A stretch of DNA of 64,000 nucleotides from Cytobacillus firmus DS1 (GCF_000565285.1 NZ_APVL01000005.1:186001-250000), one strand, 5' to 3'; positions 46,318 through 55,511 are shown, counted from the stretch's first letter. Translations and numbers: made by a program. Notes: generated by a model from the sequence alone, not told the origin.

Positions 46318-46626
46318 TGTCTAGCTCCAGGCGCCATCGGCTCTCGGGGTCATAAGCTTGTCTTGTTTCGGCTCCTAGGGACTCGAGGTCATAAGCCGCT
46401 CCCTTCCAGAAGGAAAAAACACCTTCTTACAGGGAACGTCTTATGCTAGTCGTCCCTGGGCAGTCGCCTCAACATTTCTTTCAATCCGTCCAAAAGGTTA
46501 AAGAACAACCTTTCAGCCGGCTTGTCTTATGCTTGAGGCCCGCAGGATGCGGGTCATGCAGACGTTGCCACAGGACGTGGCGGTTTTAGTCTGCGTTCCT
46601 AGATAGGCGGGCGCCTTGCGCTTTTC
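46318..46626. repeat. Dispersed Bacillaceae repeat, copy B (composite)
   Basis: It starts TGTCTAGCTCCAGGCGCC and ends GGGCGCCTTGCGCTTTTCTT. Internal GGTCATAAGC and CTTATGCT blocks occur more than once, so it looks like two or three units joined. AAGGTTAAAGAACAACCTTT is shared with copy A. It fills the gap between two small genes; no gene is inside. Confidence 0.8.
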
Positions 46627-46758
46627 TTAATCCAAATCAGTCTTATCTTTTTGGTCCTTATTCCTCTTATTGCCCTTACTGTTATCACCGCTGATCGGGG
46701 ATTGATTCCCTCTTGGTGAATTTTGATTATTGCTGCCTTTATTGTACTTTTTGGTCAT
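46627..46758 (-). CDS. Small basic, Asn-rich protein, SspP-like
   Basis: This encodes 43 residues (MTKKYNKGSNNQNSPRGNQS then GDNSKGNKRNKDQKDK). The GAAAGGAG site 8 bases before the ATG shows it is translated. The Lys/Asn/Gly-rich composition and the N-x-P-[KR]-G-N pattern resemble the minor small acid-soluble spore proteins SspP/SspN. This is a composition-based guess in a spore former. Confidence 0.6.
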   Translation of the reverse strand: MTKKYNKGSNNQNSPRGNQSPISGDNSKGNKRNKDQKDKTDLD

Positions 46759-46885
46759 TGGGATTCTCCTTTCATCAAAATGCTTCCTTATTTTCTCTAA
46801 ACCACTTCCTTTTTATCCGGACCGGCTTTCATGTTTCCTTTTAAATTGCATATACATTTAAAAGGATTAATATGGGGGGATCTGG

Positions 46886-47713
46886 ATGAATGAAATAGGT
46901 TTGACACCGTGGGAGGAGCATGCTTTCTGGCTGGAGGTTCTTGAAGATCATGCGATATTTGTCAGGGACCATCTTTCTCCAGCCCAAGGCAAGTATGTAA
47001 AAAGAGCGGATGAATACAGGCAAGCCTTCCGGAACCTTAGGACCAGGCTTAATCATTTATCCCCCTCTGTACAGGCAGACTCACAGGAGGCTATTGCAAT
47101 GGCCATTGAGATATGGCCGATTGCAAATGGCTATTTTCAATTTGAAGGAAAACTTCAGAATTTGAGAATCAATAACATGATCAATATTAATCTTTCGCCA
47201 ACGTATTTTAACGGCACATTGAGTGAAAATCAGGAATATTTGCGGCTTCTGTCTTATTATGCAAAAGGGCTTACACCTCCGCCGCAATCTCTTTTTGATC
47301 TGCTGGATTTGTGGCTCGAGGATCAGCTGGGGCATATTATCCTTCTGAGGAATTCGATTGATCCAATTGAGGTTTTTGTAGAGGAACAGGCACAAATTTA
47401 TACAAGGATTTTTCAGGGATTTCTGGTGCAGAACCGCCATATGAAGGGGTATCTCCGATTCACGCAGCCAGGGTTTCCGCGCCAGCAGGAAATGGCAAGG
47501 GACGTGGGGGCTGCTGTAATTGAAATGAATGAATATATTAAAGGCATTATACAGAAATATGCCGGCAAAAGTATTCTCAATAAAACGACTCTGAGATTTC
47601 TGGAACATCATTTCCCGGAAGCCTGCTATTTAATAAAAAAGCTCAGTTATTATGCTCCTGAACTGGCGGGAGAAGCTTCAAAATGTTCTTTGAAAAAACC
47701 GTCTTATGGATAA
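46886..47713 (+). CDS. DUF2935 domain protein
   Basis: This encodes 275 residues, probably two similar four-helix halves. The first starts LTPWEEHAFWLEVLEDHAIFVRDHLSP, and the second has LEDQLGHIILLRNSIDPIEV. The repeated His and Glu residues at helix positions (EEHAFW, EDHAIF) suggest a metal-binding helical bundle, as proposed for DUF2935. No function is established. GGGGGG lies before the ATG. Confidence 0.85.
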   Translation: MNEIGLTPWEEHAFWLEVLEDHAIFVRDHLSPAQGKYVKRADEYRQAFRNLRTRLNHLSPSVQADSQEAIAMAIEIWPIANGYFQFEGKLQNLRINNMININLSPTYFNGTLSENQEYLRLLSYYAKGLTPPPQSLFDLLDLWLEDQLGHIILLRNSIDPIEVFVEEQAQIYTRIFQGFLVQNRHMKGYLRFTQPGFPRQQEMARDVGAAVIEMNEYIKGIIQKYAGKSILNKTTLRFLEHHFPEACYLIKKLSYYAPELAGEASKCSLKKPSYG

Positions 47714-47726
47714 TAGCTATTGGAAA

Positions 47727-47755
47727 CCCTCTTTTAAAAAGGAGGGCTTTTCTTT
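47727..47755 (+). terminator. Terminator after the DUF2935 gene
   Basis: CCCTCTTTT pairs with AAAAGGAGGG (one bulge), followed by CTTTTCTTT. A second hairpin, GCTTCCTT/AAGGAAGC (47792-47809), lies further on and has T on the minus strand. Confidence 0.7.
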
Positions 47756-47981
47756 ATGTTGGCGGGCAGGGAGGCAATTTCACAAAAAAAATGCTTCCTT
47801 GAAAGGAAGCTGAAAAAAAAGGGGGATTTACACTTGTAGGATTAGTATGCACGGATAAAGAAATTCTTATTCATATTTTCAAAAAAATTTTGATTCAAAC
47901 TTTTGGTTCCCTTGCGCCCCAGGTTTATTCCATGGTATTCGTGCTATACTGAAAATAGAATCCGGTGGGAGAGGTGTTAAA

Positions 47982-48617
47982 ATGAAGGAAAATATATTAA
48001 TTTGTGTAAGCAATCCCAATCATGCGGAAAGACTGGCCCAGCGAGGAAAAAAACTGAAGGAAGCTTTTCAGGGAGAGGGCTATATTCTCTCCGTAGAAAA
48101 CCGGAAACAGGAAGAGTTTAACTTTAACGAGCTTCAGACAAAATACTTGTTCGAAAGTTTAGCAGAGAAATATGGGCTGAAGATGCTCACCAAGTATGCT
48201 GGGGGCAAAAAAACTGCCAGGGTGATCGCTGATGTGGTACAGGAGTTTAAAATTACCCAGATTATTCTTGGACAGGCTGTTCAAACCAAGCTGGAGCGGA
48301 TGGTAAAGCCTTCGCTGATCAATGAATTATTCCAGCTGCTTGATGGGGTGGATATTCTTGTCGCAGAAGTTTCCAGAAAGGTCCATGATCCTTCTGATGA
48401 TACTGATAAAGGGCTGCCGGCCCAGATCGTCAAAAAAGGCTCCGATTACCATTTAATCATTGGAGAAAGTCACAAGAATGGAATAAATGGCATCTTTTTT
48501 AAAGAATTATCCTCCGACTTCTCAAATGGTTTTTTTGTGATACAAAGAGAAAATAACCATGAAGTGCTGCGTATTCACCATGGTGTTGTTGATAGTAATA
48601 TATTGGAATATGAATAA
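47982..48617 (+). CDS. Usp-like protein related to the KdpD sensor stress domain
   Basis: This encodes 211 residues. The start ENILICVSNPNHAERLAQRGKKLKEA and the later ARVIADVVQEFKITQIILGQAVQTKLERM fit the universal-stress-protein domain found in the middle of KdpD K+ sensors, here free-standing. The C-terminal 80 residues are not recognised. The upstream gap (47756-47981) holds hairpins and an AT-rich stretch only. GAGAGGTG precedes the ATG. Confidence 0.7.
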   Translation: MKENILICVSNPNHAERLAQRGKKLKEAFQGEGYILSVENRKQEEFNFNELQTKYLFESLAEKYGLKMLTKYAGGKKTARVIADVVQEFKITQIILGQAVQTKLERMVKPSLINELFQLLDGVDILVAEVSRKVHDPSDDTDKGLPAQIVKKGSDYHLIIGESHKNGINGIFFKELSSDFSNGFFVIQRENNHEVLRIHHGVVDSNILEYE

Positions 48618-48621
48618 GAAA

Positions 48622-48645
48622 GCCGGCCTGCAGCCGGCCTTTAAC
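48622..48645. terminator. Bidirectional terminator
   Basis: GCCGGC-CTGCA-GCCGGC hairpin with T on the plus strand and T on the minus strand, between converging genes. Confidence 0.75.
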
Positions 48646-48649
48646 ATAT

Positions 48650-49396
48650 TTAAATTAAGTCGTTTACATAATAAACTTTTCCGCTCTCAATCTCCTTATG
48701 AAGCAGCAGGCCGACCAATGCGTTTGCCACAGTTTCTGTATCCCTTAGCATTCCTTTCTCCTTATATTCCTGGAATTTCTCCAGATCATGAAATGCTTCC
48801 TTCGCTGAAGAACGAATGGTTCCCTGCATATCTGTGTCCATGACACCTGGGCTAAAGGCAATAATCTTCTGTCTGCTTCCGGCTGTCTGCAATTCCAATG
48901 CGGCAGTTTCCGTGAACATATTTATTCCGGCTTTTGTGCTGCAGTATGCACTCCACCCCTGTATGGGTCTTTCCGCAGCGCCTGAAGTAATATTGACAAT
49001 GACCATATCACTTGAAACTTCACGCAGAAGGATATTCGAAATCAATATAGGAGCAATCAGGTTAACGTGAGCATTCTGAATTAATGCCGCATGATTGAGA
49101 TTCCCGGCTGTGCCGATTGGATCAATGACCCCTGCATTGTTATATACATATACGATCTCCGGCTGTTTTTCCTGCAATAATGCTGACAATTTGCTGAAAA
49201 CAGATTCAAGCTCATCCGGTGAGGACAGGTTGCAGAAATATTGGGCGTAGAATACATGGTTCTCTGCAGCAAGTTTCGCCAATTCCGGGTTTTCGGTCCT
49301 TGATACAGATATGATTCCTGTTCCTTCCGTCATCATTCTCCTTGCAATGGAAGCTCCTAATCCTTTTGATGCTCCTGTTATGATAGCCAATTTCAA
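48650..49396 (-). CDS. Short-chain dehydrogenase, sepiapterin/benzil reductase-like
   Basis: The TTG at 49396 (MKLAIITGASKGLGASIARR) has AGGAGTG upstream and gives 248 residues; the longer ATG frame to 49423 is not supported. The motifs are TGASKGLG, NNAGVIDP and YCSTKAG, with a serine in NITSGAAERP. It resembles YueD-type SDRs, which reduce diketones or pteridines with NADPH. It lies next to spore and unknown genes. Confidence 0.88.
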   Translation of the reverse strand: MKLAIITGASKGLGASIARRMMTEGTGIISVSRTENPELAKLAAENHVFYAQYFCNLSSPDELESVFSKLSALLQEKQPEIVYVYNNAGVIDPIGTAGNLNHAALIQNAHVNLIAPILISNILLREVSSDMVIVNITSGAAERPIQGWSAYCSTKAGINMFTETAALELQTAGSRQKIIAFSPGVMDTDMQGTIRSSAKEAFHDLEKFQEYKEKGMLRDTETVANALVGLLLHKEIESGKVYYVNDLI

Positions 49397-49448
49397 TTTA
49401 ATCACTCCTATTTTCGCCTTCATTATCTACTATTAAAGCAGAAAACAA

Positions 49449-49646
49449 TTATTTTTTCCTGTATCGGCCATTGTGTTCCTGTCTGAATGCCTTCATTTCA
49501 TCCTCTATTAAATTGATAATGGAGAGGGTAATTCCTGAAAACAGGCAGGCAGCCGTAATCGTGCTTATGCCAAATAGAAGGTAAAGAAAATAGGTGCTGA
49601 AAAAAGTAAACAGGAGACAATAATGACAAGCGCTAATCTTTCGCAT
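49449..49646 (-). CDS. Small membrane protein downstream of spoIIP
   Basis: This encodes 65 residues from the ATG at 49646, which overlaps the end of spoIIP (stop at 49633), so it is translationally coupled. It has two hydrophobic stretches (LLFTFFSTYFLYLLFGISTITAACLF) and a charged tail. It is not recognised. Coupling suggests a sporulation-time role, by inference only. Confidence 0.6.
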   Translation of the reverse strand: MRKISACHYCLLFTFFSTYFLYLLFGISTITAACLFSGITLSIINLIEDEMKAFRQEHNGRYRKK

Positions 49647-50766
49647 TGACCGGCTCTGCCTTCCAGTAATAATCACTGAACACATCCGCAAATGCTTTAA
49701 TGGAATTATTCAGTTCATCCAGATTATTTTCCACACCACCGAACTCCATTAGAAGGGCCCGTTCGGAAAGATCCTGGTTATAAATGCCGTTGCCTTCACT
49801 TTTTCCTTTCACAATGACCCCCCTGCTAATTCCCTTATATTTTGCTTCCAGTGCCTGGTGGAGCTCAGTAGCCACTTTTAAGTTCTGCTCATAGTTTTTG
49901 TGCTCCTTGCCGACGACAAAAAACAGTCGTGCGTATGGCTCCTCGCCAATTAATGCGGTTGTTTTCCCGCGGGGAAGCGAATCTCTGTGGATATCGATTA
50001 AGAATTTAACATCTTTATTCACTGTCATGGCAGTTTGGACAGTTTCTCTGGACATCGTATAGGAATTTTCCCAGTTCCAGCCCTTCTTTTTCAGTTCTGC
50101 GGCTATATTGGTTTTATCATGCTCAGCACCTATGCCTTTTCTCGCCAGTTCTTCACTAAGCTTTTTCCCGACAGCAATAATATTCACCTGTTCATTGGGA
50201 CTGACGGCCTCATCTGTATTCTTTACATCTTTTAATAACGGAGCAAACGATTCCCAGCTGTGGGAATGGTAAATAAAAACCCCTTTTTCGTCCGGGATTA
50301 CCGGGGGAGAAGCATTTTCATCGCTTTGGCCGTTATTCATCGCCAATTCTTTTTCTTTTAAAAGAACTTCAAGTGGAGGGGCAGATTCCACTGGCAGGTT
50401 GGTAAAATCGGTACCCTCTCCGGCAACGGCAATACCGGTATCGAAAATTGAAAAACCTGGAAGCTCCCGGCCAAGGAACGTTCTAATATCCTGTGGCTGT
50501 GTATTGGTTGCCAGCTTAAATAGGGTTCCGGACAGGGAGTAGCTTTCAGCAGGAGCTTCCTTATAAAAATAATGGTTTTCAGCTTTCAAAAAGTGAATGA
50601 AGAGCTGGCCGGCTTTAATATCCTTCAGCAGCACATTCATATGTGAGGAAGAAAAGGCAGCCGGATAAAGCGTAACAGCCCCGGCGAGCGCCACAACGGC
50701 ACAAATACTGAAAAGCCAGCTGTTTATATAAAAGAAAAGGGAACGGACACCTAATTTAGAATGCAT
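49633..50766 (-). CDS. spoIIP: Stage II sporulation protein P
   Basis: This encodes 377 residues. One N-terminal membrane anchor (about 10-35) is followed by the SpoIIP amidase/endopeptidase domain with IYHSHSWESF, FLIDIHRDSLPRG and RALLMEFGGVENN, which carry the zinc ligands. SpoIIP, with SpoIID and SpoIIM, digests septal peptidoglycan during engulfment of the forespore. Here it is not next to gpr. It is strong evidence that the organism sporulates. Confidence 0.93.
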   Translation of the reverse strand: MHSKLGVRSLFFYINSWLFSICAVVALAGAVTLYPAAFSSSHMNVLLKDIKAGQLFIHFLKAENHYFYKEAPAESYSLSGTLFKLATNTQPQDIRTFLGRELPGFSIFDTGIAVAGEGTDFTNLPVESAPPLEVLLKEKELAMNNGQSDENASPPVIPDEKGVFIYHSHSWESFAPLLKDVKNTDEAVSPNEQVNIIAVGKKLSEELARKGIGAEHDKTNIAAELKKKGWNWENSYTMSRETVQTAMTVNKDVKFLIDIHRDSLPRGKTTALIGEEPYARLFFVVGKEHKNYEQNLKVATELHQALEAKYKGISRGVIVKGKSEGNGIYNQDLSERALLMEFGGVENNLDELNNSIKAFADVFSDYYWKAEPVNAKD

Positions 50767-50951
50767 ATAAACCCCTCCACTCTCTAAATATATGACGGAT
50801 AAGCTGAATTAGAAGATAGGGGATTTCCTTATTATGAAAAGAGGCTACAGAAGATATCACGAAAGCAGGGGACAAAAAAGTGGTCCTGAATGATCTTGCA
50901 TCCAAATAGTATAAAATACATAATAAAAAGCAATCCTTTGTACTAAATCTT

Positions 50952-50980
50952 AAAAGGCCTGAAAGGGCCTTTTATTTTTT
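50952..50980 (+). terminator. Hairpin upstream of the 51064 gene
   Basis: AAAAGGCC/GGCCTTTT followed by ATTTTTT. The rest of the 50767-51063 gap shows an AT-rich stretch and no gene. Confidence 0.65.
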
Positions 50981-51063
50981 GAAAAGATTTCATTGTTTTA
51001 TCACAAATGGCTATTATAGTTATCTTATCAAAGAACAATATAGATAAAGAGAGGGACACTAAA

Positions 51064-51828
51064 TTGAAAAAGATATTATTCAGCATAATGGCGGGGTTAC
51101 TTGTTCTTGGAGGGTGCAGCCAATCAGAAGAAGAAAAGCCTGCTAATAACGGTGAAGTGCCGCAAATTATTGAAGCTGTCATCGAGGTGCCTGAAACTTT
51201 GAACCCTGGCGAGGAGGCAGCCTTTGCTGTCACTGTCAAACAAGGCGATGAGGCTGTAACAGATGCGGATGAGGTGAAATTTGAAATCTGGCAGGAAGGA
51301 CAAAAAGAAAACGGTGAAATGATAGAGGCAAAGCACGGCTCAGAAGGTAAATATACTGCTGATCATACTTTTACTGAGGAAGGCCTTTACTATGTTCAGT
51401 CCCATGTTACGGCAAGAAGCCAGCATACCATGCCAATGGTTTCGGTACAAGTTGGTGAAGCAAAAGCGGAGGACTCAGGAACTGGGCATGACCAGGAAAA
51501 TGAGAGCCATGAAGAAGGACACTCTCACGGCCATGGCGGTGAGGTATCCATTGAGCTGCAGGCCCCTGACCAAATCCATGCGAATGAACAAACACAATTA
51601 TCTGCCCTGGTTGATAATAAAGGGGAACCGCTGGCGGACGCTAAAGTAAAGCTTGAAATCTCACTGAATGGTGCAACACCTCAATGGGTAAATATGTCTG
51701 AAACAGAACCGGGCAATTACGCTGCCGGCCATCTATTTACAAATGCAGGCACATACACCATCACGACACATGTTGAAAAAGGCGACGACATTCACGAGCA
51801 CACAGAAACTGAATTAACGGTGCATTAA
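51064..51828 (+). CDS. Lipoprotein with two YtkA/FixH-like domains and a His-rich linker
   Basis: From TTG at 51064 (MKKILFSIMAGLLVLGGCSQ) the product has 254 residues with lipobox LGGC. Two similar beta domains follow (about 30-125 and 155-250; VEVPETLNPGEEAAFAVTVK and IELQAPDQIHANEQTQLSAL). They are separated by a linker rich in His and Glu (HDQENESHEEGHSHGHGGE), a possible metal-binding stretch. YtkA/FixH-like domains occur in copper and cytochrome oxidase assembly contexts, so metal handling outside the cell is a reasonable guess. Confidence 0.8.
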   Translation: MKKILFSIMAGLLVLGGCSQSEEEKPANNGEVPQIIEAVIEVPETLNPGEEAAFAVTVKQGDEAVTDADEVKFEIWQEGQKENGEMIEAKHGSEGKYTADHTFTEEGLYYVQSHVTARSQHTMPMVSVQVGEAKAEDSGTGHDQENESHEEGHSHGHGGEVSIELQAPDQIHANEQTQLSALVDNKGEPLADAKVKLEISLNGATPQWVNMSETEPGNYAAGHLFTNAGTYTITTHVEKGDDIHEHTETELTVH

Positions 51829-51837
51829 ATATTTTTC

Positions 51838-51872
51838 AGCGGGGAGGATTAATTACCCCGCTGATTCTTTTA
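51838..51872 (+). terminator. Terminator after the His-rich lipoprotein gene
   Basis: CAGCGGGG/CCCCGCTG stem followed by ATTCTTTT. Confidence 0.85.
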
Positions 51873-51898
51873 GTTTACCAGATAAAGTTTTGGCGGGA

Positions 51899-52106
51899 AC
51901 TTCGGGCACAAAACCCCCGAAAAGCCCGGTGAAAGTCCGAAGTCGGAGCAACTTCAGACACAAACCAGAGGATAAAGTCAGTTTGAGTCGGAAGTCAGAG
52001 AAACTTCAGACACAAGCGGCAGTATGCAGTCAGTTTGAGTCCGAACATGGTGCAACTTCAGAATCAAACCCCGGAAAATTCCGGTGAATGTCCGAACTCT
52101 TTCCCC
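51899..52106. repeat. 52-bp tandem repeat of imperfect hairpins, four copies
   Basis: ACTTC(A/G)G starts at 51899, 51951, 52003 and 52055, an exact 52-bp period. Within a unit ACTTCAGACACAAAC can pair with GTTTGAGTCGGAAGT, so each unit is an imperfect hairpin. A partial earlier copy (GATAAAGTTTTGGCGGGAAC) precedes the first. It fills the gap between the lipoprotein and DUF4931 genes. Short ORFs in it are not considered genes. Confidence 0.8.
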
Positions 52107-52217
52107 GCCCCCCAAGAGCCTTCTGACTAGAGCACCGATGAAACTGGCACAGATACTCTACTTCCAGTTTCATGATAATATAGAAGGAGAGATTACAGAA
52201 AAGCAGGTGTCAGAGAT

Positions 52218-53000
52218 ATGTCAGATACACATTTGCATTTTAATACGGGGATTGGGGTCCAAAAGCCTAATAGCATTCGGAATAAGGATATCAGCTGCCC
52301 TTTTTGTGCAAGGGAGGAGCTGACAGATATCATTGCCGTAGACGATTCAATTATTTTGCTGAAAAATAAGTATCCTGTTCTGGAAAACTCCTATCAGACA
52401 GTGCTGATTGAAACGGATCAATGTGATGGTGAGCTGTCTGTTTACCCTGAGGAGCATTTGGTCAGGTTAATTTCATTTGGTTTAAAACATTGGCTGCTTA
52501 TGGAAAAAAGCGGGGAATATGAATCTGTATTATTTTTCAAAAACCATGGCCCATTATCCGGGGGAAGTATCGCCCACCCGCATATGCAGATTGTGGGATT
52601 GAAAAATATTGATTACAAGGAAAAAATTCAGGCGCAGGATTTTGAAGGGCTCCTCATTCATGAGGAAAGCGGCACGGTGTTCACTTTATCGACTTCCCCG
52701 AGAATCGGCTTTTATGAATTTAATGTGAAGCTTGCCGATCAGGATGATATTCCGTACTTTGCGAAATGTATCCAGACCGCCGCGCATTATATTCTGAATG
52801 CCTTCCCTTTTCCAAGCAATAGTTATAACTTGTTTTTCTACAAGCTGGGCAGGGAGATTTACGCGAAAATTGTTCCGCGCTATATTACAACGCCTATTTT
52901 CATCGGCTACAGTATCCCTCAGGTGCCTAATAATCTCGAGTGGATGAGAGATGATATAAAAGTGAGATATTTCAGCGGGAAGTTAAAAACCGGGTCTTAA
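52218..53000 (+). CDS. DUF4931 family protein (HIT/GalT-like)
   Basis: This encodes 260 residues. Two CxxC-like and HIT-like signatures appear: CPFCAREEL near residue 27 and SIAHPHMQIVGL (about 117-128), the H-x-H-x-Q of galactose-1-phosphate uridylyltransferase-like enzymes. It is smaller than GalT and stands alone, so it is the DUF4931 type, of unknown nucleotide substrate. AGGTG precedes the ATG. Confidence 0.82.
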   Translation: MSDTHLHFNTGIGVQKPNSIRNKDISCPFCAREELTDIIAVDDSIILLKNKYPVLENSYQTVLIETDQCDGELSVYPEEHLVRLISFGLKHWLLMEKSGEYESVLFFKNHGPLSGGSIAHPHMQIVGLKNIDYKEKIQAQDFEGLLIHEESGTVFTLSTSPRIGFYEFNVKLADQDDIPYFAKCIQTAAHYILNAFPFPSNSYNLFFYKLGREIYAKIVPRYITTPIFIGYSIPQVPNNLEWMRDDIKVRYFSGKLKTGS

Positions 53001-53248
53001 TACCCTTTGCATCCGTATCGAGAGTATCTTAGACTATGCTGATTATGGCCGTAAATAACCATTCTCAGTAATCGTGAAAATTTGAAATAATAACCATTCG
53101 CTTTTAGAAGTTGTGATTTATCTCTATAAAAAATATAATGAAATATTGTAGCGAGGAATAATGTGAGGTACATATGCTATTCCTTGCACTGTGCTCCGTT
53201 ATGCCTTGAAAGGTAAATGGTTTTGTTTTTTAAAGGAGAAGAATAATC

Positions 53249-54421
53249 ATGACCTCTAACCGATATACACCTCCTAAGCTGGATTGGGGCTTAGTATTAA
53301 TATTGATGCTGCTATTCCTGGTAAGTGCCATATCTATTTACAGTGCACAAACAACAGGGCAGTATACAGAAAACTTCCTTTTGAAGCAGGTTGTCTGGTA
53401 TGCCGTGGGAACAGGAATCATCGCTGCGGTAATCACATTGGATTCTGATCAGCTGAAGAAGATTTCCTGGTATGTGTATGGCCTGGGCATTGTACTGCTT
53501 GGCTTCCTGGTTGTGGCGCCAGCAAGCATAGCTCCAGTCATTAATGGGGCAAAAGCATGGTACAAGGTTCCGGGAATGGGTTCCCTTCAGCCTGCTGAGC
53601 TTGTTAAAGTGTTCATTATTTTGGTATTGGCGAAAACGATTGACGAGCATCATCAAAAAAATCAATACAAAACCATGCAGACTGATTTATGGCTGCTGAT
53701 TAAATTGGCTGGACTAACAATGGTGCCCCTGCTGCTGGTTATGCAGCAGCCCGATTTAGGGACAAGCCTTGTATTTCTGGCAATCATGCTTGGCATGATC
53801 TTCATTTCAGGAATCAGCTGGAAGCTGCTGGCCCCTATATTTGGAACAGGAGCGGCTTTTGCAGGCACCATTTTATATTTTGTTTTATGGCATCCGGATA
53901 TCCTTGAGAAGTATCTGGGAGTAAAGGAATATCAGTTTGCCCGCATCTATTCCTGGATTGACCCCTATAATTACCAAAGTTCAACCGGATTTCAGCTGAC
54001 GCGTTCTCTCCTTGCCATTGGATCCGGGGAAACAAGCGGGAAAGGATATGGAACGAGGGAGGTCTATCTGCCTGAAAGCCATACCGACTTTATCTTCAGT
54101 ATTGTAGGTGAAGAATTTGGTTTTGTAGGGGCAAGCATTGTTGTCAGCCTTTTCTTTCTGCTGATTTACCATATTACCAAGATTGGCATGGAAACGAAGA
54201 ACAACTTCTACACCTATATTTGTGTAGGTGTTATCAGCATGGTTACATTCCATGTCTTTCAAAATATCGGAATGACCATCGGCCTTTTACCTATCACAGG
54301 CATTCCGCTTCCTTTCATCAGCTATGGAGGAAGCTCGCTGATGGGGAATATGCTGGCCATGGGGCTGATTTTTTCCATTCGCTACCATTATAAAAAATAT
54401 ATGTTCTCAACTAGTGATTAA
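53249..54421 (+). CDS. rodA: FtsW/RodA/SpoVE family peptidoglycan polymerase
   Basis: This encodes 390 residues with about ten membrane segments. Family motifs are present: NGAKAWYKVPGMGSLQPAELVK, VMQQPDLGTSLVF, the extracellular catalytic region ESHTDFIFSIVGEEFGF, and GIPLPFISYGGSSL near the C-terminus. It makes glycan strands from lipid II together with a class B penicillin-binding protein. Length and the monocistronic setting fit RodA (YwcF) better than FtsW, but SpoVE-like paralogues cannot be excluded. AAAGGAG precedes the ATG. The 248-base gap upstream holds nothing recognised. Confidence 0.88.
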   Translation: MTSNRYTPPKLDWGLVLILMLLFLVSAISIYSAQTTGQYTENFLLKQVVWYAVGTGIIAAVITLDSDQLKKISWYVYGLGIVLLGFLVVAPASIAPVINGAKAWYKVPGMGSLQPAELVKVFIILVLAKTIDEHHQKNQYKTMQTDLWLLIKLAGLTMVPLLLVMQQPDLGTSLVFLAIMLGMIFISGISWKLLAPIFGTGAAFAGTILYFVLWHPDILEKYLGVKEYQFARIYSWIDPYNYQSSTGFQLTRSLLAIGSGETSGKGYGTREVYLPESHTDFIFSIVGEEFGFVGASIVVSLFFLLIYHITKIGMETKNNFYTYICVGVISMVTFHVFQNIGMTIGLLPITGIPLPFISYGGSSLMGNMLAMGLIFSIRYHYKKYMFSTSD

Positions 54422-54425
54422 ATAG

Positions 54426-54453
54426 AAAGAGCGGGCTTATTAAAGCCCGCTCT
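54426..54453. terminator. Bidirectional terminator
   Basis: AAGAGCGGGCTT/AAGCCCGCTCTT stem between converging rodA and germination genes. Confidence 0.88.
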
Positions 54454-55511
54454 TACTCAATAATGCCGGTTTCTTCGACATTGACATTGCATTTAACATC
54501 AAATTCAAGCGTTTTATATTCATCCTCCCACTTTTTATAATCAAATTTGCGGTGCTGTGTTTTTTTAATTTGGCCCAGCCCAACTGGATCGATTCCAAGC
54601 TCCTGAAACTGCTTCAGCAGCTTGAGGCATTCCCTTTCAACCTTTTTCTCCAGTTTTTTTTCAACGTCATTAACCACCTCTGAAGTCAGCTTTCTGCCGG
54701 TATACTCACGGATAATGCCTTCAATATTAATGTTAATGGAAGCGTGATTATCAGTAATTTTAATTTTATGTTTGGATTTAATACTCTTAACAGCAGCAAA
54801 ATTTCCTTTTTCTAACTTAACATCGAAATTTCCTTTACTATATTTGTCAACCAGCAGTTTAAAAAAGAACAAATCCTTTAAAGGCAGGATTTCTACCTCC
54901 TTATCCTTGTCGAAAAGGCTCACTCCAATTATCTCCACTTTATCATCCGCAATCTTTTTGATGCGGGGAAGAAAAGTATCTTTCCCTGTCTCATAATAAT
55001 CACGGGAAACAATGTGAAGGTTGGTTTTCGGAATATCCCGATTATCAATATTATGCTGTATCAAATTATATATGTAAGTTGAATTGCCCCTTGTTCCATA
55101 CTCTCCCTTCATCACTTCTTCCGCTTTATCCTCCGAGGTCACAACAAATACCCGTGCCCCTATACTTGGGTCTCTTTGAAAAGAATCTATCAGGTCATAG
55201 ATCCCTTGTCTGGAAATTTTAGGTCCGAAGACCGCAACTTTTAACCCGCCTGTCACTACCGGCTCAGATGATTGCCGGGTCACATCTATTAAAAGATCTT
55301 GCCGGAGCTTTCCGCTTCCTGAAAAGGTCCGGTTTATCACACTTTTATCAGGCTGGAATTCCTGAAATAATACTGTTCCTCTGTATTTGTCTTTTGAATC
55401 CTCTGCTAAATCGTAGCCAACTCCTACTTCAATGTTAATATCATCGAGTATTTCTTTGTCCACACAGCCGGAAAGCAACAGCATAAGACAGATAATCAGC
55501 AGATTTTTCAT
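54453..55511 (-). CDS. Spore germinant receptor lipoprotein, C subunit
   Basis: This encodes 352 residues with lipobox LLLSGCVDKE and the Ger(x)C fold (GVGYDLAEDSKDKYRGTVLFQ; domain three with ECLKLLKQFQELGIDPVGLG). It is the lipoprotein of a GerA-type receptor in the inner spore membrane. The ATG overlaps the end of the B gene by 4 bases. Confidence 0.93.
   Translation of the reverse strand: MKNLLIICLMLLLSGCVDKEILDDINIEVGVGYDLAEDSKDKYRGTVLFQEFQPDKSVINRTFSGSGKLRQDLLIDVTRQSSEPVVTGGLKVAVFGPKISRQGIYDLIDSFQRDPSIGARVFVVTSEDKAEEVMKGEYGTRGNSTYIYNLIQHNIDNRDIPKTNLHIVSRDYYETGKDTFLPRIKKIADDKVEIIGVSLFDKDKEVEILPLKDLFFFKLLVDKYSKGNFDVKLEKGNFAAVKSIKSKHKIKITDNHASININIEGIIREYTGRKLTSEVVNDVEKKLEKKVERECLKLLKQFQELGIDPVGLGQIKKTQHRKFDYKKWEDEYKTLEFDVKCNVNVEETGIIE

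Noticed and set aside
51899-52106. CRISPR array
   Set aside because: The entire 52-bp unit repeats with drift, there are no unique spacers, and no cas genes lie nearby.
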